A stretch of 64,000 nucleotides of DNA from Betaproteobacteria bacterium (GTDB lineage Bacteria > Pseudomonadota > Gammaproteobacteria > Burkholderiales > Rhodocyclaceae), in NCBI GenBank assembly GCA_016720065.1, contig JADJXY010000002.1, forward strand, positions 199,001-263,000. Reading direction: 5' to 3'. A program made the translations under genes and the position numbers. Each line of letters begins with the position of its first letter. The stretch's first letter is position 1. Positions 40,339 through 50,281 of the stretch are shown here, one piece after another. The notes under the pieces are model-generated. The model was not told where the DNA came from. It was given only the letters and a program-made list of their open reading frames with translations, and did not search any database.

Positions 40339-43296
40339 TCAGCCCAACTTGGCGAGCTGAGGCTTCAGTTTTTCCAGGGTGGCGGAAAACTCGGCCACCC
40401 GCTGTTTGGTCTGATCGACCACTGCCACCGGTGCCCGAGCCACGAAACCCTCGTTGGAGAGCTTCGCGCTGTCGCTGGCGATCTGCTTCTCCAGCTTGTC
40501 GATTTCCTTGGTCAGGCGCTCCCGCTCGGCGGCGACGTCGATCTCCACCTTGAGCATGAGACGGGTTTCGCCCACCACGGCCACCGGGGCCACGGCGTCG
40601 CTCGGCATGTCGGCGACCATTTGTACCTCGGAGAGCTTACCCAGAGCTTGCAGGATGGGGGCGAACTCCGAAATTTCCTCGCCGCCGCCGGCCACCAGCA
40701 AGGGCATGCGCTGGGCCGGAGAGATGCCCATCTCGCCCCGCAGGTTGCGGCAGGCGTAGGTGAGGGCCTTCAGGCGCTCCACCTTGGCTTCGCTGGCGGC
40801 GTCGATGCGATTGGGCTCGGCACGGGGGTAGGGGGCGAGCATGATCGAGTCGTGGGTCTTCTTGCCGGCGATGGGAGCCACCGTCTGCCACAGTTCCTCG
40901 GTGATGAAGGGCAGCAGGGGGTGGGCGAGGCGCAGGATGGCTTCCAGCACCCGCACCAGGGTGCGGCGGGCGCCCCGGGCGGCGGCCTCGTCGCCATGCT
41001 GCATCTCGACCTTGGCGATTTCCAGGTACCAGTCGCAAAACTCGTCCCAGACGAGCTTGTAGATGGCCTGGGCCAGGAGGTCGAAGCGGTAATCGGTGAA
41101 GTGCTGCTCGACTTCGGCTTCGACCCGCTGCAACTGGCTGACGATCCAGCGGTCGGCGAAGCTGAATTTCAGCCGCCCGCCGGCAGGGACCGGGCAGGAG
41201 CCGTCGGCCTGCTGCTGGTGGTCCAGCGCCAGGTCGTGGCCCTCGACGTTCATCAGCACGAAGCGGGTGGCGTTCCACAGCTTGTTGCAGAAATTGCGGT
41301 AGCCGTCGCAGCGGTTGAGGTCGAACTTGATGTCGCGGCCTGGGCTGGCCAGGCTGGCGAAGGTGAAGCGCAGGGCATCGGTGCCGAAGGCGGGGATGCC
41401 CTCGGGGAATTCTTTCCTCGTCTTCTTCTCGATCTGTTCGGCCTGCTTGGGGTTCATGAGGCCGAAGGTGCGCTTCTTGACCAGATCCTCGATGCCGATG
41501 CCGTCGATGAGGTCGATGGGGTCCAGCACGTTGCCCTTGGATTTCGACATCTTCTGGCCCTCGGCGTCGCGGATGAGGCCATGCACATAGACGTGCTTGA
41601 AGGGGATCTTGCCGGTGATGTGCTTGGTCATCATGACCATGCGGGCGACCCAGAAGAAGATGATGTCGAAGCCAGTGACCAGCACCGTCGAGGGCAGGTA
41701 GAGGTCCAGTGCCGGGTTAGACTTGGCCGGCCATTCAGACGTCCAGTCCAGGGTCGAGAAGGGCCACAGGGCGCTGGAATACCAGGTGTCGAGGACGTCC
41801 GGGTCGCGGGTGAGGCGGGGGCCTTCGGCGAGCAGGGTTTCGAGCTGCTCCAGGCTGGCGTTGGCGAGGAAATCGGGGGATTCCGGGTGGTGCTCGACGA
41901 AGCGGGCCCGGGAGAGGTCGCCCTTGAGGTGGGCGATGCGGGCTTCGGCCCGTTCCTTCCAGCGGGCGACGGCTTCCTCCTCGCTGTGGGCGACGACGAC
42001 GTTGCCCAGGGCGTCATACCAGGCGGGGATCTGATGGCCCCACCAGAGTTGCCGCGAGATGCACCAGTCCTGGATGTTGTTCAGCCACTGATTGTAGGTA
42101 TTGACCCAGTTTTCCGGGACGAACTTGATGTCGCCGGAAGCGACCACGTCGAGGGCCTTTGCGGTGATCGACATGCCATCGGCCCCGGGCTTGGACATGG
42201 CGACGAACCACTGATCGGTGAGCATGGGCTCGATGACCACGCCGGTGCGGTCACCGCGGGGTACCTTGAGCTTGTGCTTGTCGGTCTTTTCCAGGACGCC
42301 GTGGGCTTCCAGATCGGCGACGACGGCCTTCCGCGCGTCGAAGCGGTCCAGGCCCCGGTATTTCTCCGGGGCATTGTCGTTGACCGTGCCGTCCAGGGCG
42401 AGGATGGAAATCATCGGCAGGCCATGGCGCTGGCCCACGGCGTAGTCGTTGAAGTCGTGGGCGGGCGTGACCTTGACGCAGCCGGTGCCGAATTCGAGGT
42501 CGACGTAGCTGTCGGCAATGACGGGAATCTCGCGGTCGGTGAGCGGCAGCTTGACCCTCTTGCCGATCATCGCCTTGTAGCGCTCATCTTCCGGATGCAC
42601 CATGACGGCGGTGTCGCCGAGCATGGTTTCCGGCCGGGTGGTGGCCACCACCAGCGATCCCGAGCCGTCGGCCAGGGGGTAGCGGATGTGCCACATGAAG
42701 CCGTCTTCTTCTTCCTGCACCACTTCCAGATCGGACACGGCGGTGTGCAGCTTGGGATCCCAGTTCACCAGGCGCTTGCCGCGGTAGATCAGGCCTTCTT
42801 CGTAGAGACGGACAAAGGTTTCGGTGACCACCTTGTTGAGGCCGGCGTCCATGGTGAAGCGCTCCCGGGTCCAGTCGGGGCTGGTGCCCATGCGACGCAT
42901 CTGGCGGGTGATGGTGCCACCGGAGTATTCCTTCCATTCCCAGACCTTTCCCAGGAACTTCTCACGGCCGAGGTCGTGGCGGGAAATGCCCTGGGCGTCC
43001 AGTTGGCGCTCGACGACGATCTGGGTAGCGATGCCCGCGTGGTCGGTACCCGGCTGCCACAGGGTATTGTGGCCCCGCATGCGGTAGTAGCGGGTGAGGG
43101 CATCCATGAGGGTCTGGTTGAAACCGTGACCCATGTGCAGGGTGCCGGTGACGTTGGGCGGCGGCAGCAGGATGCAGAAGGCATCGCTGGCGGGCTTCGC
43201 CTGGTCGAGGCCGGCGGCGAAATAACCCTTGGATTCCCAGTCGGGATACCAGCGGCGCTCGATGTCCGCGGGTTCGAAAGCTTTGGCGAGTTCCAT
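40339..43296 (-). CDS. valS: Valyl-tRNA synthetase
   Basis: 985 residues from the start at 43296 (MELAKAFEPADIERRW); further upstream Met codons are not conserved. Class I signatures PPPNVTGTLHMGHG (HIGH-type) and KMSKSKGNVLDP are intact. The editing domain and C-terminal coiled coil (residues about 920-980, ERLTKEIDKLEKQIASDSAKL, then a valS-type end) are present. Charges tRNA-Val. Confidence 0.97.
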   Translation of the reverse strand: MELAKAFEPADIERRWYPDWESKGYFAAGLDQAKPASDAFCILLPPPNVTGTLHMGHGFNQTLMDALTRYYRMRGHNTLWQPGTDHAGIATQIVVERQLDAQGISRHDLGREKFLGKVWEWKEYSGGTITRQMRRMGTSPDWTRERFTMDAGLNKVVTETFVRLYEEGLIYRGKRLVNWDPKLHTAVSDLEVVQEEEDGFMWHIRYPLADGSGSLVVATTRPETMLGDTAVMVHPEDERYKAMIGKRVKLPLTDREIPVIADSYVDLEFGTGCVKVTPAHDFNDYAVGQRHGLPMISILALDGTVNDNAPEKYRGLDRFDARKAVVADLEAHGVLEKTDKHKLKVPRGDRTGVVIEPMLTDQWFVAMSKPGADGMSITAKALDVVASGDIKFVPENWVNTYNQWLNNIQDWCISRQLWWGHQIPAWYDALGNVVVAHSEEEAVARWKERAEARIAHLKGDLSRARFVEHHPESPDFLANASLEQLETLLAEGPRLTRDPDVLDTWYSSALWPFSTLDWTSEWPAKSNPALDLYLPSTVLVTGFDIIFFWVARMVMMTKHITGKIPFKHVYVHGLIRDAEGQKMSKSKGNVLDPIDLIDGIGIEDLVKKRTFGLMNPKQAEQIEKKTRKEFPEGIPAFGTDALRFTFASLASPGRDIKFDLNRCDGYRNFCNKLWNATRFVLMNVEGHDLALDHQQQADGSCPVPAGGRLKFSFADRWIVSQLQRVEAEVEQHFTDYRFDLLAQAIYKLVWDEFCDWYLEIAKVEMQHGDEAAARGARRTLVRVLEAILRLAHPLLPFITEELWQTVAPIAGKKTHDSIMLAPYPRAEPNRIDAASEAKVERLKALTYACRNLRGEMGISPAQRMPLLVAGGGEEISEFAPILQALGKLSEVQMVADMPSDAVAPVAVVGETRLMLKVEIDVAAERERLTKEIDKLEKQIASDSAKLSNEGFVARAPVAVVDQTKQRVAEFSATLEKLKPQLAKLG

Positions 43297-43410
43297 GGCC
43301 TTGGGAGAAAAAGGAAAACCTTGAATTATACCGGCAAGGGCCGTAGCGCCGGCAGGCTGGGACCCGCCTGCCCCGCGGATATCCGCGAGACTCCCGGCAT
43401 CCACGCCAGC

Positions 43411-44208
43411 CTATGGACCTGGCTTGCTGCCGCGTTTGGCGAAGTAGGCCGCGACGGCGGTCTCGTGCTCCGGGGACACATGCATGAGCGCCTGGCCAGC
43501 GGCGGAGAGTTCCAGAACGCTTTCCAGGCGTGCGCTCTGCGCCTCGCGCAGGAGACGCTTGCTGAGGCGCAGGGCGCCGCCCGGGTTGCGGGCGATGCGC
43601 TCGGCCAGGGCGTGCGCTTCCGGCAGCAAACGCTCCGGCGGAACCACGCGGGAGACAAGGCCGATACGCTCGGCCTCCGCGGCGCCGATGGGCTCGCCGG
43701 TGAAACTCAATTCGGCGGCCCGGCTGTAGCCGACGACCCGCTGCAACAGCCACGCCCCGCCGTCGCCGGAGATGAGGCCGAGGGTGACGAAGCTCTCGGC
43801 AAAGAGAGCGGTATCGGAGGCGATGCGTATGTCGCAGGCGCAGGCCAGGTCGCAGCCGGCGCCAATGGCGGGTCCATTGACCGCGGCGATGGTGGGAAGG
43901 TCGAGGCGGTGCAGGGCGAGGGGAACGCGCTGAATGCCGCGGCGATAGTTTTCGCGGATATCCGCGGGGCTCCCCGCGGCGAGGCCCTCGCGGTCGCGAA
44001 AATCCTTGATGTTTCCACCAGCGCAGAAGGTTTCGCCTGCGCCGGTCAGAATGAGCACCTTGACGTGCGGATCAGCCTGGAGGGCGTCGCAGGCCGTGAC
44101 GACGGCGTCGAACTGCTGCGGATCCGACAGGGCATTGCGCGTTGGGGGATCGTTCAGGGTCAGGACGGCAATGGGGCCGTCCCGTTCAAGGAGCACGCGG
44201 GGGCTCAT
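43411..44208 (-). CDS. Enoyl-CoA hydratase/isomerase family
   Basis: 265 residues. The crotonase fold oxyanion and catalytic segments are AGETFCAGGNIKDF (near 60-70) and AVNGPAIGAGCDLACACDIRIAS (near 110-130, split by turns). A Glu in FVTLGLISGDGGAWLLQR matches the second catalytic region. The natural acyl-CoA substrate is unknown. It starts 13 bp after the stop of the following hypothetical gene. Confidence 0.9.
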   Translation of the reverse strand: MSPRVLLERDGPIAVLTLNDPPTRNALSDPQQFDAVVTACDALQADPHVKVLILTGAGETFCAGGNIKDFRDREGLAAGSPADIRENYRRGIQRVPLALHRLDLPTIAAVNGPAIGAGCDLACACDIRIASDTALFAESFVTLGLISGDGGAWLLQRVVGYSRAAELSFTGEPIGAAEAERIGLVSRVVPPERLLPEAHALAERIARNPGGALRLSKRLLREAQSARLESVLELSAAGQALMHVSPEHETAVAAYFAKRGSKPGP

Positions 44209-44220
44209 GGGAAGAGGGCG

Positions 44221-44634
44221 TCAGTCGTGGCGCTGGCGCGCCGCAAACTCAGCCAGCACGTCCCGGGCGGTGTCTTCGACGCCGCGGCGCAGGTCTGCCG
44301 TGATCGCAGGCATCGCTGCTGCCAGAGCGGCTTCGACCAGATTCGGCAACTCAGCTTCCAGGCGCCGCTGCACGAGCGTGCTCAACTGCTCCGCCAGCGC
44401 AGCGGGCGCCGGGCCGGCCGGTGTTAGGGGGGTAGGCGCCGCGGCGGGTGGTGTCGCAACGGTCGTCGCGGGCAATTCGGCGTCGAGCACTGGAAGTTCG
44501 TCGTCGCCCACCACGTCGGTGAGGACGGGAATGTCCTCCGCCTCGCTGGGCGAGACAGGCCGGCGCCGATTCATCAGGGCATCGGCCCGGGCAAAGACCT
44601 TGCTGGGAGGCGCGATGCCTTCGAGCTCGTCCAT
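44221..44634 (-). CDS. Small acidic hypothetical protein
   Basis: 137 residues, rich in Ala, Pro and Glu. The N-terminal third contains PPSKVFARADALMNRRR and a low-complexity Pro/Ala region; the C-terminal half is helical with LADLRRGVEDTARDVLAEFAAR-type heptads. No family was recognised. It overlaps holC by one base and would be co-translated with it. Confidence 0.6.
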   Translation of the reverse strand: MDELEGIAPPSKVFARADALMNRRRPVSPSEAEDIPVLTDVVGDDELPVLDAELPATTVATPPAAAPTPLTPAGPAPAALAEQLSTLVQRRLEAELPNLVEAALAAAMPAITADLRRGVEDTARDVLAEFAARQRHD

Positions 44635-45056
44635 CAGGAGGCGCTCAGATCGAAGTACTGGATGGCATAACCCCGCTCCTTGTAGAAGCGGACCCGCTCC
44701 CGGGCGGCGTTACGATCCTCGTCCTCCTGGCCGACCACTTCGATGAGACTGGCAAAACGGGAGAAATTGGGCGGTACTTCCGGCCCGAGGTTCAGGAGGC
44801 GCTCGTCCTGCGGCGGTGCGTCAAGGGCGGTGGTGATGAGGATGGGCGTTTCCGCCGCTAGGGGAGAGTCTGCGCGGCAGTGGGGAATGAAGCTCAGCGC
44901 CGTCTGGCTCCACAGGAGGCGATCGACTTCATCGGCTTGCCCGGGTTGGGGCGCGAAGACGAGGACCGGCTTGCGCTGGCCCCAGGCCTTGCCGATCAGG
45001 GAACAGGCGGCCGCCAGCTTGTCCCGGGCGCCGTGATAGAAGAAAACCTGGGTCAC
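44634..45056 (-). CDS. holC: DNA polymerase III chi subunit
   Basis: 140 residues with a GTG start at 45056 that lies 10 bp beyond the pepA stop. The sequence VTQVFFYHGARDKLAAAC with AWGQRKPVLVFAP, DRLLWSQTALSFIPHC, and PILI followed by LLNLGPEVPPNFSRF is typical HolC. Chi links the clamp loader to SSB. It sits between pepA and valS, the common betaproteobacterial order. Confidence 0.9.
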   Translation of the reverse strand: MTQVFFYHGARDKLAAACSLIGKAWGQRKPVLVFAPQPGQADEVDRLLWSQTALSFIPHCRADSPLAAETPILITTALDAPPQDERLLNLGPEVPPNFSRFASLIEVVGQEDEDRNAARERVRFYKERGYAIQYFDLSAS

Positions 45057-45066
45057 GGCCCGGGGG

Positions 45067-46563
45067 TCAATCCAGCTTGCCCACCCGGGCGAGCAGGTAG
45101 TGAGCGAGGAGCGGAACGGGGCGGCCGGTGGCGCCCTTGTCGTTACCCGCACGGTAGGCGGTGCCGGCAACGTCCAGGTGTGCCCAATCGTACTTCTTGG
45201 TGAAGCGGGCCAGGAAGCAGGCTGCGGTGATCGAACCGCCCCAGCGGCCGCCGATGTTGGCCATGTCGGCGAAGGGGCTCTTGAGGAGTTCCTGGTAATC
45301 GTCCCACAGGGGCAGGTGCCAGGCCCGGTCGTGGGCGGCGTCGCCGGCGTCGAGGAGATCCCGGGCCAGACTGTCGCGGCTGGAGAACAGGCCGCTGGCC
45401 ACGTGGCCCAGGGCGACCACGCAGGCCCCGGTGAGGGTCGCCACGTCGATGACCGTGTCGGGCTCGAAGCGTTCGCTGTAGGTCAGGGCGTCGCAGAGAA
45501 TGAGGCGGCCTTCGGCGTCGGTATTGAGGATTTCGATGGTCTGGCCAGACATGGAGGTGACGATGTCCCCCGGTCGGGTGGCACCGCCGCCGGGCATGTT
45601 CTCCACCGCCGGGACGACAACGGTGAGATTGAGGGGCAGTTTCATGCGGGCCGCAGCCAGGATGGTGCCGAGGACCGAGGCGGCACCACACATGTCGAAT
45701 TTCATTTCGTCCATGTCGGCCGAGGGCTTGAGGGAAATGCCGCCGGTATCGAAGGTGACCCCCTTGCCGACCAACACGACCGGCTTGTCCCCCGCCTTGC
45801 CACCCTTGTAACCGAGGACGATGAGGCGCGGCGGTTGGTGGGATCCGCGGGAGACTGCCAGGAGGGAGTGCATTCCCAGGGCTTCCATGGCGGCACCGTC
45901 GAGGACCTCGCAACTGAGGCCTTCGTCCTTGGCGACCTGGGTGGCCTGTTCCGCCAGCCAGGTGGGATGGCACACATTGGGGGGAGTGTTGCCCAAGCTG
46001 CGGGCAAAAGCGACCCCGGCGGCGATGGCTTCGCCCTGGGCCAGGGCTTCTTCGGCGGCGGCGAGTTCATTGCGGCGCTCGACGGCCAGGGTCAGCTTGC
46101 GCAAGGGGCGGCGGACCTCGTCCTTCTTGCTCTTGTATTGGTCGAAGCGGTAGGTGGCCTCCAGGGCGGCAAGTACCGACTGGCGCACCTTCCAGGCGGT
46201 CCCCCGCTTCTTGAGTGCTGTTTCGGTCAGGAAGAAGGACGCGTCGAAGGCGCCGGTCTCATTCAGGGTCTTGACCGCGGTGCGTACCGAAGCGATGAAC
46301 TCCCGTTCGCGGAAATCCTTCTCGCGGCCCAGGCCGACGAGCAGAATGCGGTCGCACAGTGTGCCGGGCACGTTGTGAAGCAGCAGGGTCGAGCCCGCCT
46401 TGCCTTCCATGTCGCCGCGGCGCAGCAGGTCGGAAAGATAACCCTCTGAGGCCTTGTCCAGAAGTTCTGCCGGCAAGGTCAGCTTGCGCGGTTCGAAGAC
46501 ACCGACGACGACGCAGGCGCTGCGCTGTTTTTCCGGGCTTCCGCTTTTTATGCTAAATTCCAC
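45067..46563 (-). CDS. pepA: Leucyl aminopeptidase PepA
   Basis: 498 residues from a GTG start at 46563 (VEFSIKSGSPE), with AGGAG 10 bases upstream; a Met 9 codons earlier is possible. Metal-binding residues are in VLVGKGVTFDTGGISLKPS and NTDAEGRLILCDAL, the M17 signature. It acts as an aminopeptidase and, in some bacteria, a DNA-binding protein. It diverges from lptF across a 70-bp promoter region. Confidence 0.94.
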   Translation of the reverse strand: MEFSIKSGSPEKQRSACVVVGVFEPRKLTLPAELLDKASEGYLSDLLRRGDMEGKAGSTLLLHNVPGTLCDRILLVGLGREKDFREREFIASVRTAVKTLNETGAFDASFFLTETALKKRGTAWKVRQSVLAALEATYRFDQYKSKKDEVRRPLRKLTLAVERRNELAAAEEALAQGEAIAAGVAFARSLGNTPPNVCHPTWLAEQATQVAKDEGLSCEVLDGAAMEALGMHSLLAVSRGSHQPPRLIVLGYKGGKAGDKPVVLVGKGVTFDTGGISLKPSADMDEMKFDMCGAASVLGTILAAARMKLPLNLTVVVPAVENMPGGGATRPGDIVTSMSGQTIEILNTDAEGRLILCDALTYSERFEPDTVIDVATLTGACVVALGHVASGLFSSRDSLARDLLDAGDAAHDRAWHLPLWDDYQELLKSPFADMANIGGRWGGSITAACFLARFTKKYDWAHLDVAGTAYRAGNDKGATGRPVPLLAHYLLARVGKLD

Positions 46564-46634
46564 TTGCCGCTCCTGATGACGCAAATTCATGTAATCAGGG
46601 GATTATCCCCGCATTTTTTCAGTTTCGTCAAAGC

Positions 46635-47717
46635 ATGATATTCGAGCGCGCCGCCCGGCGCGAATTCGCTCAGGCGGCGGCTGGGATCAGCGTCGCGCTG
46701 CTCGCCATCCTCACCTCGACCCAGCTCATCCGGCTGCTCAACGACGCGGCCGGCGGAAGGATCGCTCCCGAGGGCGTGCTGGTCCTGCTGGGCTTTGCCG
46801 CGCTCAATTTTCTTCCGGTTCTGCTGTCTCTGACGCTGTTCGTTTCGATTTTGCTCAGTATGTCCCGGGTTTACCGGGATTCGGAAATGGCGGTCTGGCA
46901 GTCGGCGGGTCTCCCGCTGACGGCCTGGTTGCGGCCGGTTCTCAAGTTTTCCCTGCCTCAGATACTTGCCATTGCGCTGCTCTCCGCTTTTCTTTCCCCC
47001 TGGGCCCATCTGAAGAGTGCAGATTACCGGGCGCGACTCGCTGCCCGCAATGATGCGAGCCAGATCATTCCCGGGGCCTTCCGCGAAGTGCGGGATGGTC
47101 AGCGGGTGATATTTGTCGAGAATTTCAGTGAGGACGTCAGTCGGGTGCGTAGCGTTTTCGTGTCGTCCTACCAGAATGGAAAGCTCGGTGTCGTGATGGC
47201 CGCTTCTGGCCACCAGGAGGTCATGGACAATGGCGATCGCTTCATGATTCTGGAAAACGGCCGCCGTTACGAGGTGGAACCCGGAACGCCCGAATTCAAA
47301 GTCATGGAATTCGAACGCTATGGCGTGCGCACCGAGGATGCCGAGGCCAAGCCCTCGAACATCCTTCCCAGTCGACGGCCCTTCCCGGAAATTCTCGCCG
47401 ACCCCGACAATTCGGCCCGTGGGGAAGTCGTGTGGCGTTTGGGAGTGCCGGCGTCGGCCCTGGTGCTCGCCTTGATGGCCATTCCCCTCTCTTACGTGAA
47501 TCCACGAGCGGGGCGTTCCGCCAATGTCCTCGTCGCCATCCTGATCTACGCTATCTACAGCAATCTTCTCTCCATGAGCCAGTCCTGGGTCTCCCACGGC
47601 AAGGTCTCTTTCTGGGTTGGGCTGTGGCTGGCCCATGCAGCGATGCTCGTGCCGGTGGCACTCATGTTCTTCCGCCGCATACACTTGCGCATGCCCTGGC
47701 ATCGGGGGCGGACCTGA
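46635..47717 (+). CDS. lptF: LPS export permease LptF
   Basis: 360 residues, six membrane helices in two groups flanking a periplasmic domain (about 120-260). Starts MIFERAARREFAQAAAG, an LptF pattern, with GRSANVLVAILIYAIYSNLLSM near the end. Part of the LptB2FG transporter that extracts LPS from the inner membrane. lptG follows after a 128-bp spacer. Confidence 0.93.
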   Translation: MIFERAARREFAQAAAGISVALLAILTSTQLIRLLNDAAGGRIAPEGVLVLLGFAALNFLPVLLSLTLFVSILLSMSRVYRDSEMAVWQSAGLPLTAWLRPVLKFSLPQILAIALLSAFLSPWAHLKSADYRARLAARNDASQIIPGAFREVRDGQRVIFVENFSEDVSRVRSVFVSSYQNGKLGVVMAASGHQEVMDNGDRFMILENGRRYEVEPGTPEFKVMEFERYGVRTEDAEAKPSNILPSRRPFPEILADPDNSARGEVVWRLGVPASALVLALMAIPLSYVNPRAGRSANVLVAILIYAIYSNLLSMSQSWVSHGKVSFWVGLWLAHAAMLVPVALMFFRRIHLRMPWHRGRT

Positions 47718-47845
47718 CGCATGGTGCGTGCGTGTATCTCATGACGAAAGCCTCTGCGGTGTTCCGTTCATTCAGGCCGGGCGACTATTACGTACTCCCC
47801 GCGCGGACAGGCCGCGGCAACGCTGCGCGTCACTTGTTCTGAGCC

Positions 47846-48928
47846 ATGGCGCCCAAACTTTTTCAGCGTTACCTCATGCGGGAAGCCTTCGCGGCGATTT
47901 TGCTGGTGCTGGCGGCGTTCATCGCCCTCTTCAGCTTCTTCGATCTCATCAATGAATTGCGCAGCGTCGGCAAGGGGGGCTACCAGTACGGCCACGCAAT
48001 CATCTTCGTCACCCTGAGCGTTCCAGCCCGCCTTTACGAGCTGATTCCCATCGCTGTGCTGATCGGGACGCTCTATTGCCTCTCGACCTTGGCGCGGCAC
48101 TCGGAAATCACCGTCCTGAGGGCATCCGGCATGTCAACTCGGGATTTGCTGCTGACGCTGTTTCGAGTAGCCGGTGTCCTGGCCCTCGTGACCCTGTTGA
48201 TCGGCGAGGCGGTCATGCCATTCTCCGAGCGCGCCGCCCAGGAGCTGAAGACTCGGGCGATCAAAAACGTGATCGCCCATCAGGGGTTCGACACCGGCCT
48301 TTGGGTGAAGGATGGCCGAAGTTTCATCAACATCCGCACGGCGACGGCAGATTCGCGCTTGCAGGGCGTGCGCATCTACAGATTCGACGAATCTGCTGCC
48401 CTGGAATCGGTAACCGAAGCCAGGGAAGGGGAGTTCCGAATCCCTGACCGCTGGGTGCTCACCGACGTGGTATCGACTCGCATCGAGGGGGAGCGGGCGA
48501 GCGTCGAGCGCCGCGACAGCCTGGAATGGCATTCCGCCGTGACGCCAGATCTTCTATCGGTACTGATGGTGGCACCGGAACGCATGTCCCTCTACGGCCT
48601 GTATCACTACTTTCGGCATTTGTCGGACAACCGGCAAAAGACCGAACGCTACGAGATCGCCCTGTGGAAGAAACTGATTTATCCCCTGGCGGCCCTAGTC
48701 ATGGTGGCTTTGGCACTGCCCTTCGGCTACTCCCACGACCGCATTGGTGGGGTGAGCATCAAGATATTCGCCGGGGTGATGATCGGTATTCTTTTCCATA
48801 TGCTGAACGGACTTTTCTCCAGCCTCGGGGTGATCAACGCATGGCCGCCCTTCGCTAGTGCCGCCATGCCCTCGGCTTTGTTCCTACTGGCTGCCGTCGG
48901 CATGATCTGGTGGGTCGAGCGCCGCTGA
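47846..48928 (+). CDS. lptG: LPS export permease LptG
   Basis: 360 residues, same topology as LptF: LFQRYLMREAFAAILLVLAAFIALFSFFDL begins the first helix pair. The 128-bp gap after lptF has no gene I can support. LptG partners LptF and LptB. Confidence 0.93.
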   Translation: MAPKLFQRYLMREAFAAILLVLAAFIALFSFFDLINELRSVGKGGYQYGHAIIFVTLSVPARLYELIPIAVLIGTLYCLSTLARHSEITVLRASGMSTRDLLLTLFRVAGVLALVTLLIGEAVMPFSERAAQELKTRAIKNVIAHQGFDTGLWVKDGRSFINIRTATADSRLQGVRIYRFDESAALESVTEAREGEFRIPDRWVLTDVVSTRIEGERASVERRDSLEWHSAVTPDLLSVLMVAPERMSLYGLYHYFRHLSDNRQKTERYEIALWKKLIYPLAALVMVALALPFGYSHDRIGGVSIKIFAGVMIGILFHMLNGLFSSLGVINAWPPFASAAMPSALFLLAAVGMIWWVERR

Positions 48929-48984
48929 ATTTCGGAGCTGCGGACCCGCTATGCCTGGCAGTAGGCGGGGCTGCCCCGCCGGGA

Positions 48985-49404
48985 TCAGTCCGGAGACTCG
49001 AATACGATGCGAGTTCCGGCGATACGGTCGTGAAGAAAACGTCGGTCCCGATCGAATAGGGCGCAGAGGAACCCCGCACCAAGGAGCACCACGCTCAACC
49101 AAGCGGCAAGATAACGCAGCACCGCCTGAAGGGGCCGCAAAGCCCGACCGTCAGCATCGACGATGCGCAGCTTCCAAGTCTTCATGGCCAATGTCTGACC
49201 ACCGTTGAGCCAGAACCAGACGAAATAGAGTAGCAGCATCATCACGAGATGGACCCACAGGAGGCGTCCCGGGGTGCCCTGCAGGAAAGCGGCGAGAATG
49301 ATCTGCGGGATGAGAAAGCCGACCAGGAGAATGCCAAAAACGACCAGCCCCTCGTACAGGAGACTGGAAAAAAGGCGGGCCAGACCTGGGCGCCTGACGG
49401 GCAT
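48985..49404 (-). CDS. RDD-family membrane protein
   Basis: 139 residues with three helices (GLVVFGILLVGFLIPQIILAAF, LVMMLLLYFVWFWLNGGQTLAM, AAWLSVVLLGAGFLCALF) and the family's conserved Arg and Asp residues in LARLFSSLLYEG and RDRRFLHDRIAGTRIV. Function unknown. The end overlaps the DUF3106 stop-start junction at 49404. Confidence 0.88.
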   Translation of the reverse strand: MPVRRPGLARLFSSLLYEGLVVFGILLVGFLIPQIILAAFLQGTPGRLLWVHLVMMLLLYFVWFWLNGGQTLAMKTWKLRIVDADGRALRPLQAVLRYLAAWLSVVLLGAGFLCALFDRDRRFLHDRIAGTRIVFESPD

Positions 49405-49925
49405 CAGGGGGCGGCCTGGGCGGTAGGGGTGGCCGCAGGCCTGGACGCTGCTGCCTCTGGCGTGGGTTTTGGGTCGGATGCTGGCTTGGGTAGCCGGCCA
49501 TCTCTACGTGCCTGCGCCTTTTCTTCCTCGGACAGGCTATTGTAGGTTTCCCACTTTTGTTTGACCGCTTGACGGCGCTCGGCGGGAAGCTGGTTGAATT
49601 CCTTGTAGTTGTCCCGCACCTTCTCGCGCTGCTCAGGCGTGAGCAAAGCCCATTCGCGCATGCGGTCGTGCAGGCGTCGCTGTTCGTCGGGCTTGAGGCC
49701 TGGAAAGCGCTCGGCGATGAGCAGCCACTTTTTGCGCCTGATATGGTCTAGGCGGTCCCATTCGGCGCCCAGGGGCGCGAGCACTGCCCGCTGGCCCGGC
49801 GACAACTTGGACCAGGGTGGCTGGGACGGAGTGCCGATGACCGCGGTGGTGGGCGGCTCCGCCCAGGCTGGTGCCGCGACGAGGAAGGCGATGAACGCTA
49901 TTCGTCCGGCGAGTCTCTTAGCCAT
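49404..49925 (-). CDS. DUF3106 protein
   Basis: 173 residues. A signal peptide (FIAFLVAAPAWA) precedes a helical region with repeated WXXLXXXQR-type motifs (PPWSKLSPGQRAVLAPL, LTPEQREKVRDNYKEFNQLPAERRQAVKQKW), typical of DUF3106, and a Pro/Ala-rich tail. Its function is unknown. Members sit beside an ECF sigma factor and DUF3619, as here. Confidence 0.82.
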   Translation of the reverse strand: MAKRLAGRIAFIAFLVAAPAWAEPPTTAVIGTPSQPPWSKLSPGQRAVLAPLGAEWDRLDHIRRKKWLLIAERFPGLKPDEQRRLHDRMREWALLTPEQREKVRDNYKEFNQLPAERRQAVKQKWETYNSLSEEEKAQARRDGRLPKPASDPKPTPEAAASRPAATPTAQAAP

Positions 49926-50281
49926 TCGAAGAGGTCGTGGTCCAGGAAGGCTTCCGGGGGAAGGTCATCGGAGAGCAGGGCGCTGTCCACATCGCCTACT
50001 TCATTGACATAGTGCTCGCTATGCCAGTAGAAGGCGATCCACATCCCAGCCAGCAAGGCCAGCGCCGAAAGAAGGTTGCGCAGATAGGGGTGCCCGCTAC
50101 CGACTGCTGCGCTGCGTGATCCTGCCGACGAAGCCATTTGCAGTTCAGTCTGGGAGAGTTTCTGGCGTGACAGGGCCATATGCCTCGCCGCCTCCAGGCG
50201 CCGGCTGGCAGCTGGAGGTACGTCCTGCAATCCCCGATTCAGTGCCTGGCGAACGCGGCCGGCGATTTGATGTTCTCTCAT
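49898..50281 (-). CDS. DUF3619 membrane protein (probable anti-sigma partner)
   Basis: 127 residues with one helix (NLLSALALLAGMWIAFYW, about 70-87) after a cytoplasmic N-terminus and an acidic C-terminal end (DVDSALLSDDLPPEAFLDHDLFEWL). The start overlaps the sigma-factor stop by ATGA, so the pair is co-translated. A single-helix partner encoded directly after an ECF sigma is usually an anti-sigma factor. That role is inferred. Confidence 0.75.
   Translation of the reverse strand: MREHQIAGRVRQALNRGLQDVPPAASRRLEAARHMALSRQKLSQTELQMASSAGSRSAAVGSGHPYLRNLLSALALLAGMWIAFYWHSEHYVNEVGDVDSALLSDDLPPEAFLDHDLFEWLRDSPDE

Noticed and set aside
40621..44427. Very long open frame (about 1268 codons) on the plus strand opposite valS and the enoyl-CoA hydratase gene
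   Set aside because: It is the antisense of two well-supported genes. GC-rich codon use leaves the opposite strand open. No family resemblance.
47718..47845. Possible small gene between lptF and lptG
   Set aside because: Short, no ribosome site or conserved pattern seen.
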